DNA of 64,000 bases, taken from assembly GCF_030272615.1 (NCBI RefSeq), contig NC_081412.1:478365657-478429656 (forward strand). The letters are read 5' to 3'. Below are positions 57,893 to 64,000 of the stretch, piece by piece (positions within the stretch are counted from its first letter, which is position 1; each line of letters starts with the position of its first letter). The DNA is from Cryptomeria japonica (taxonomy: Eukaryota > Streptophyta > Pinopsida > Cupressales > Cupressaceae). A program made the translations under genes and the position numbers. Below the pieces are notes generated by a model that saw only the letters and a list, made by a program, of their open reading frames with translations, had not been told where the DNA came from and did not search any database.

Positions 57893-59220
57893 GTTGGACA
57901 TTGTTGCTGCTAGGATATGTTGTTGTCATTAATGTCAAAATATTCATGTAATTTATTGCTCTGGTGGTTGCAGATTGGTTTATTGGGATCATGGTTTGGT
58001 GTGTGGATTATTTCTAGTGTCATTATATCTTTTTGTATTGGTTTTGGTGATTTGGGAAGCTTAATTGATCATATCATATGATCTGGTTTGCAATTGGTTT
58101 TTTTTATCAGTGCTTTGCAAAGTTCGGTATATTCCGATGTGATCAGATCTTGAGCTGAGTTTTTGGGAAATTGCTTGGGATGGACTTGTGTATCTTCATT
58201 TCATATGGTTCATGATTTGGTGCTCCATAAGTTATCTTTCTTCGTAATAGTTGTTGTTGTTTGAGTCCTCTTGAGTTTCAAATGTTGATCGATGAAGATT
58301 TGATAAGTGGTGCTTGTGCAGTTCTTACTGATGACTCTAACGTGCTTGTTGGTGTTTCATAATTGTGTCATATTTGTTTTGATGATCCACATTGATTGTT
58401 ATGCAAGTTCTTGGTGATTTTATTGAACCGGTGATGTTCTTCATGTTATGTGGTATTCCTGGTGGTGTAGCGTGTTGCAGTTGATCTTGGTGTGATTTTC
58501 AGTGGTCTTGTGTATTTGTAGATTTGGTTTAGGTCCATGTTATATCATGTATATCATTATATTGGTCCAGTGGTCGATCTTTATATCGTGTGATGTAATT
58601 TTGTAATTGGCTGTTAAGGGTTTAGCTGACCTTGTTGTCAAGGTTGATGAATTGTATAAATAGGTGGTATAGTCATGTAATTTAGGTATCGAGGTTGTGT
58701 CTACATTATCAGAGAGTGGTATATGTGTTACTTAAGCCAATTCATCTTTAGATGTGGTGTATTGAGTAGAGATTGGTGTAGAGAAAAAAAGGTCCTTAAT
58801 TGAAACCGTCATCAGGCATTTGGAGATGTTATTATTGCAGTTCATTCCTTTGGTATTGTAGTCCGATTCTTGTTGTAAGTTAGTGAGACTTCCCTGAGGG
58901 TTGTAGCCTTCTGGGTTATTGTATCTTGAGTTGTAATCTCTAGGCAATGTGCCTAAATGTTGGTGCATTCCCCATTGTAATTATTTTCATGTACTACTGC
59001 AGAGTATTATCTTATTGTGGGTAGGTTCCCATCATGGTTTTTCCTTTAACCGGGTTTTCCACGTCAAAATCTTGGTGTTGTGTGTTGTGTTATCAATTTT
59101 CTTCTCTTTGTTATTCCTGCAGTTTATCAATTTTTTATTTGTGGTTGAGTTTGTTGATCCAGTGAAGACTGATTCACCCCCCTCCCCCCTCTCAGTTTTC
59201 TTTCATTGTTCTTGCCAACA
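57893..59220 (+). repeat. Composite LTR c
   Basis: It starts TGTTGGACATTGTTGCTGC and ends CTTGCCAACA. TATA box tataaata at about 58654-58661. Both 3' modules are present: CATGGTTTTTCCTTTAACCGGGTTTTCCACG (about 59033-59063) and CTGATTCACCCCCCTCCCCCCTCTCAG (59169-59195). Length 1328 bp. Confidence 0.9.
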
Positions 59221-59544
59221 CTAACAAGTTTTTTTCTTAGTTTTTTTCCTAAGATAAACATATTTAGGTTTATGCTCATCCTTCTTGTTCTTTTCGCCCC
59301 TCTTTTTAACCTAATCAGTACCTAGGCCCACCTTTCTTTTATTAAGTTAGCTCTTCTTCATTCTTAAGTAATCTTATTCCTTCATCTAGAATTGGTCATT
59401 CTCTCATGTCTTTTTTTATATAGGGATGTCCTCAATGCTTTCCTTTCCTAGATTGGGTACTTTTACTTTTATGACTATTTCATGTTTCTCCTTTTGAGTC
59501 TTCTTAATAATTATTAAGGATAACATAGATATTGTGTTTAACTA
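59221..59544. other. Unassigned flank right of the composite
   Basis: T-rich on the plus strand. On the minus strand it encodes lysine-rich sequence without a recognisable domain. It should be the continuation of the sequence at 45991-46857 interrupted by the composite. Confidence 0.3.
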
Positions 59545-62089
59545 ATATATGTAGCTAAGAATTCTGGAAATCATCAAAGAAATACCAATTAGCTAACCAC
59601 AAAAGCTAAATTGCAATGAAATGGATCCTAATACATTCAACGGAAGAATTGAAGATAAGATATAAACAAGAAATGCAAACCAAATACAGTCTCCTTCAAT
59701 TGACTTCCATTGTTTCTCTTTCTCCTTCAAATATGTTGTGGACCTCACCTACAATGCACAATTGCAAGTGAAAGAAAGATTTGCAAATGAAATTGACAAC
59801 GTAAGAATACTCGAAAAATGTGATTGTTGAAAATGAGCAATGAGAGCTCAATTTATAGAAAAGAGGATTTTGAATCAACGGACGAGATTAATCAGAAGAC
59901 ATGAAGAATTAGCGGCTAGAATCAAACACATAGAAGAGTTTCCAAAAAAGTGGAAGAAATCCATAATCAAATGGAGGAAGATGGAATCAAATCGAGGAAG
60001 ATAATATGGGTATTTAATAAATAAATAAATTGATTGTCCTCATATTTTTCCAAATTGGCAGGTTGAAAAGATAAATATGGGATAATTAATAAATAAAATT
60101 TATTATTTATCCGCATACGAGAATATAAATATGAAAAGTTAATAAATTTAAATTTATTAATTTACTATTCATTTTTAAGAATTAGTTAATCAAATAAATT
60201 GAATTTATTTGATTATTGAGAGGAAATAATAGAATAAGGGGCAAATAATTAATTTATTATTGTCCTAGGACGCATGATGAAAATTAATGGCCTGACTAGA
60301 ATTAGGTGTCTACATTTTGCCTCTCTTTGAGACAATGAGATTATGAGCGTTGTTTCAAAGAAAAATTTGAGAAATCATGTCCCGGTAGATGAAGGGATGG
60401 AGATAAGATGCTCCCTCGAGAGATGGTTTATGTATGAAATAAATGAATTATCTCTCGAAAGAAAAGAAGAATGTTAGAAGAAAGAGAAAATATGATGAAA
60501 GAGAAAAATGATAGGAATAAGTGAAGAATATTAATTGATTGTAGAAAAAGGGTTGATGGATATCAAATGAAGAAAGTCTCAATTGATCAAATAGAATAGA
60601 TAGCATGATAATGATTGATTTGATGAATAGATAGAATAATTGATGGGATAGAAGAAATGTTAGCCAGAATAAATGCAAGTTGGAAGTGAAGAATGATTAA
60701 TGTGATGAAATCTAGCTTTCACAAATGCAAATAGTAGGTGGGAACCTTTATTTGATATGGAAAAATGGATGTGGCACACCATGGCAATGCAGGCTAGAGA
60801 AATAATACAATCCCTCCATGTAAGACAGATACATTGCAGACAAGGAATGGTTCAACCATCCTGAGACATTATGTGTTTCAAAGGTCGAGGTATGTGAGAC
60901 AACCACAATGTGGACGTGTCAACACAAACATTTAAGACATACTTGCCCCAGAATGTTATGAAATGCTCCACAAATAGAAAACAAAACCAGGAGACCATGA
61001 GCCATCATGGCCACTCTAAATCACTCGGTGACATCATCAAGCAACACAAGAACATGGTTGAAGATAAATTAGTAAAAGATGAGACTTGCAATTTAAACAA
61101 GTTGAACAAACATTCTAATCCTTGTTGTCAAAAGTGATAATATTGCATTGAAAGGATGATCATGTTGTCTAGTTTCAAGGAATGCAGCACCCCATCTAAG
61201 ACAGGACACAGTCTAGTTTCGAGTATACCACACCTTGTACAAGACCAATGGCAATGTTGACACGGACCAATAATGTTGATGTTGTTGATCGATGATACAA
61301 CAAGTTTGATCAGTTTGAATGCTTGGTTGGTTGAACAGTTCATCTGTTCATGCGCGATTTTGTGAATCGCAATGTTGTAACATGTTATCTGTTTATTGTC
61401 TACGCAAATGTTTGTCTATGTACAAAAGAGACAATTTATTATTAAAATGAAAATGATTGTTTTTGGATTTTTTTTATGTTTTCCAATTTTTAGGGTATTT
61501 CAAGATTTTTTTATTTTTTGTGTTCTTTTCATGACATTTTACAATCAAAGATATTGATGCAAACAAAATACACGCAGTTGAATCCAGAAGATCATCATAA
61601 CATTTTATTATGTTTTTGCAGTTTTTTCAAGACGTTTTACAAATATTTTTGGATTATTTCAAGACATTTTTATTTTTAGGGATTTTTTCAGGACTTTATT
61701 TTATTTTTAGTGATTTTTTCAGGACTTTATTTGATCTTTATGGATTTTGCTCCCAATGTCTAGCAAGACAAGGAATATGACAAATTGATAAATAAGCTTG
61801 CTAAAATTTTGGTGGATAGAAGGAAGGCAGAGGCTATTTATTATTAAGACAAAGCGGATTCAATTTCCAAGGGCTATTGCGCAATGGGATAAGGGACTGG
61901 ATTTGAAAATGTAAAGCTTTGGAATGGCATGAGGGACATGTCAAGAGGTTTTTGAAACCATGTTTTCACATTTTACATTTGTATGTTAGATCAAGATCAA
62001 GGGATAAAAAAAGTGTATGGACAATGATAAGATATGGATAGGATAAGCAAGATCAAAAATAGATAAGGGATGTGGACTAAAGGTTGTGA
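59545..62089 (-). mobile_element. LARD-like non-coding element, copy B
   Basis: It aligns with 24865 to about 27335 with high similarity: LTR start TGTAGACACCTAATTC at about 60312 (minus strand), TATA box near 59850-59857, and purine tract AAAGAGAGGCAAAA just upstream of the LTR (about 60313-60326). The internal part has the same non-coding blocks, including tandem-like 'ggattatttcaagacattt' and 'ttttttcaggactttattt' motifs (61620-61740). It has about 50 bp that copy A lacks near 61540-61600. It is cut at 62089 by another copia LTR. No coding. Confidence 0.72.
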
Positions 62090-63093
62090 TGTTAGGATTA
62101 ATGATAGTTCCAAAGATACTGAGAGGGGGTGGTGAGTCAATATCTAACCGATTAGCAGAATATTTAACCTTATTAAGAACTTTGCATCCCAAAACAGTGT
62201 ACCAGTGAATAAGAATTAATGCAGCAAATAAGAATAACAGAAACAGCATAGAGAACACACCATAACACAAGATATTTAATGAGGAAACCCGGTGTGGGAA
62301 AAACCTCGGTGGGATTTGTGACCCACAATATTCACTCACTAGCCAATGAATAAATATCACTTACAATGAGGGGTCTACACATGCAGGAAGGCCAACTGCC
62401 TAGAGCTCATTGCTCAATAAGAGTCACATTGACTACAAAAGTGGATTATGAAATCCAATACAATGTACTGCTTCAAATCAACATCAACTATGCCAGGTTT
62501 AGTACCAGTTTAAGCTCATTCCATTACCAAAACCTTCATTGTCAACTATATCACCTTATACAAAATTTTAATACATCCATACATACATACTAAATGACCT
62601 ATAAGATCTCATAGATATATATGAGTCTTTTACAATATGCCATGTCAGCTTTACAAAATATAATTACATTAAAATACAAAAAAATTATTCCCTGTCAGTT
62701 GGGATGTCGGTATGCATTATTCCTGTCGGTGAAGTGTATGCCGGTGTATGTAGATGTCTATTGCCGATGCCAGTAACTGTCAGTGGCTTACCAGATGAAT
62801 GCCAGAACATTCCCAAATGGTTGACATCAATGACAACATCAACTATGCATCTGTGCAGCAGGATGTTAGTTCCGCATCGAGGTAAGTACTCCTCCCTGAT
62901 GGATCTATAGAAGAAAGGGCATCTAGGAGTAGGGTACAACAAGGCCATTTCCCCCTTCTCACAGAGCTGTATGTGGACGCCCTGCCCTTTTAGACTCTAG
63001 CCTATCCCATTCCAGCCCAGCCAGACAGCCCTTGAGAGTTGATTGGAAGGCGGCCTATTGTTCCTATTCTCATAAGAGTGTAGAATTCCAACA
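62090..63093 (-). repeat. Copia 3' LTR (element F), minus strand, 1004 bp
   Basis: On the minus strand it starts TGTTGGAATTCTACAC (63093) and ends ATCCTAACA (62090). It carries both copia LTR modules: ACTGAGAGGGGGTGGTGAGTC (62118-62138) and GAGGAAACCCGGTGTGGGAAAAACCTCGGTGGG (62280-62312). It interrupts LARD copy B after 'aaaggttgtga'. The matching target duplication would be beyond the window. Confidence 0.8.
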
Positions 63094-63263
63094 ATCTCTC
63101 CCTTTGGCATTGATGGCAACACTCATGATAAAAATCCAAAAATTGTTCCAAAATTGAATTCCAAAAAGTTACCAAAAAGATGTGCTATCCTTGAGCAAAT
63201 GATCTCCTCAAAATAAGTATTTTTCTCTCTCCATTACTCCCCCTTTGACATCAATGACAAAGG
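63093..63263 (-). promoter_or_regulatory. Element F paired polypurine tracts
   Basis: On the minus strand CCATCAATGCCAAAGGGAGAGAT abuts the LTR, and CATTGATGTCAAAGGGGGAGTAA (near 63234-63256) lies about 140 bp upstream. Both are preceded by the same 'cat(c/t)(a/g)atg' context. Confidence 0.75.
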
Positions 63264-63307
63264 TTGTCAAAAATAGTCAAATGAGTGCAAAAATTTCACC
63301 TCAAGTT

Positions 63308-64000
63308 CTATAACCGGTTGGTTACAATCTGAAATATGTCTGCCAAAACCAAATTTAGACTCTGCATGAATCTTTTATTGTTGGTCAGGGTTGCCTCAGT
63401 CTGTTGGATCGTGTCGGTGAGATGATGCATGTGCTCTTCTGGTGATCACTCTCCTTGAAGTAATGCCTTAGAGATTTCATTTCTCATAGAGATAAGATTA
63501 TCCAACTTAGGACCAAGTTTATATTTAAGTTCTCTGGCATTAGACTTAATCCTTGCCTTTTCTTTCTCAAATTTCTCCAATTTCTCCTCAAAACCTGCTA
63601 TTTCCTGCTCAGTAACTGATATGTGGTCGGATGAGCCAATTATGTTATCAGCTATGTCATCTATTTCTTTATGTACTTTGTTGATCTCCTTTTCTATGTC
63701 CTCAGTCAAAAGATGGGGTTTGCATGTTTCCCTGTAAAGCTCCTTATATTCCAAAATTGTAGAGTTCAGTGCCGGTAATAATGTATTCATATGTTATGTG
63801 CACTTCTTTATTGTATCTTCAAAGAATTTATCCTTCTTCTTTTCAACTTTCTCTTTGAAGGTGTCCTCGTTCACCTTGTCAATGGTTATTACATTATCAG
63901 TGATAAATTTTGATAGTGTGTCCAATTTTCCTATAGAATCCTTGATGTGATCAGCATTACAATTTGGTGCAATCAACTTCAGTACTAGTAAGGTGTCATC
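63308..64000 (-). pseudogene. Element F 3'-terminal coiled-coil ORF (env-like position), broken, runs off window
   Basis: One minus-strand frame is readable from the window edge to the stop at 63308-63310 (about 230 codons). It is interrupted only by TAA (63794-63796) and TGA (63446-63448). The content is charged and heptad-like: ADHIKDSIGKLDTLSKFI, DTFKEKVEKKKDKFFEDT, EKEINKVHKEIDDIADNI, and EEKLEKFEKEKARIKSNA, suggesting long coiled coils. I see no zinc knuckle, protease, RT or RNase H motif, and no obvious membrane segment in the visible part. It lies directly upstream of the polypurine tracts and 3' LTR, where some Sireviruses carry an extra env-like gene. It could instead be a captured fragment or the C-terminal part of a longer protein starting beyond the edge. 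Confidence 0.55.

Larger units (their letters stand above)
46858..59220 (+). mobile_element. Three-LTR copia composite (LTR-int-LTR-int-LTR)
   Basis: Three direct LTRs of one copia family (46858-48147, 50830-52167, 57893-59220) enclose two internal regions in the same orientation. The middle LTR serves as 3' LTR of the first unit (purine tract before it) and 5' LTR of the second (primer site after it). The outer flanks are CTAAT (46853-46857) and CTAAC (59221-59225), a target duplication with one transition, so the array probably entered as one element and became an array by recombination between LTRs. Each unit has its own internal deletion: the first lost the LTR end through to integrase, the second most of gag and protease. 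The second also holds a nested element (54027-56652). Confidence 0.87.

Noticed and set aside
1-64000. tRNA, rRNA, snRNA or host protein-coding genes
   Set aside because: None could be supported. Every coherent coding stretch with a nameable domain belongs to a retroelement, and no tRNA-like cloverleaf or rRNA block was noticed. A tRNAscan or Rfam run would be decisive.

Overview
This window looks like intergenic DNA from a very large, repeat-dominated seed-plant genome. It is AT-rich and contains no convincing host gene, no rRNA or tRNA gene and no CRISPR array. Nearly everything recognisable is LTR retrotransposon. There are Ty3/gypsy chromoviruses with the plant initiator-Met-tRNA primer site, Ty1/copia elements (several with Sirevirus-like traits), non-coding LARD-like elements, solo or truncated LTRs and one foldback element. 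A gymnosperm such as a conifer is my guess from the age, nesting and style of the repeats; the sequence does not prove it. Every retroelement coding region carries several stops or frameshifts, so nothing here looks able to move on its own.

Layout. 1-1223: minus-strand LTR carrying a foldback insertion (197-402). 1809-7962: complete but decayed chromovirus (TE1) with a perfect 5-bp target duplication. 8201-24862: one minus-strand copia element (called E) split by two later insertions, a second chromovirus of the TE1 family (TE2, 9786-15988) and a 5.0-kb non-coding element (16197-21230, perfect 5-bp duplication). 24865-28563: LARD-like element, with a second copy at 59545-62089. 28564-34235: plus-strand copia (D). 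34243-40002: minus-strand gypsy gag-protease relic split by two LTR-like insertions. 40011-41584: broken reading frame of an unrecognised, possibly transposon-associated protein. 42603-43559: second copy of the LTR seen at 1-1223, without the foldback. 43560-45990: another minus-strand gypsy gag relic.

46858-59220: a three-LTR copia composite (LTR-internal-LTR-internal-LTR) with a near-perfect target duplication at its outer ends. Its second internal region holds a nested non-autonomous LTR element (54027-56652) flanked by a 97-bp duplication of reverse-transcriptase sequence. 62090-64000: the 3' LTR and 3' end of a minus-strand copia whose last reading frame is coiled-coil rich and lies where Sireviruses carry an env-like gene.

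The parts do not act as a pathway; they form a stratigraphy. Interruptions give relative ages (E is older than TE2 and the 5-kb element; the three-LTR composite is older than its nested element). The most useful observations are structural: the three-LTR array, the 97-bp duplication, the 5-kb TSD-flanked non-coding element, the foldback with an empty-site paralogue, the paired polypurine tracts and shared LTR modules across copia families, and the coiled-coil 3' reading frame. I found no clearly new biological system. All coordinates and similarities were read by eye; no alignment or database search was run.
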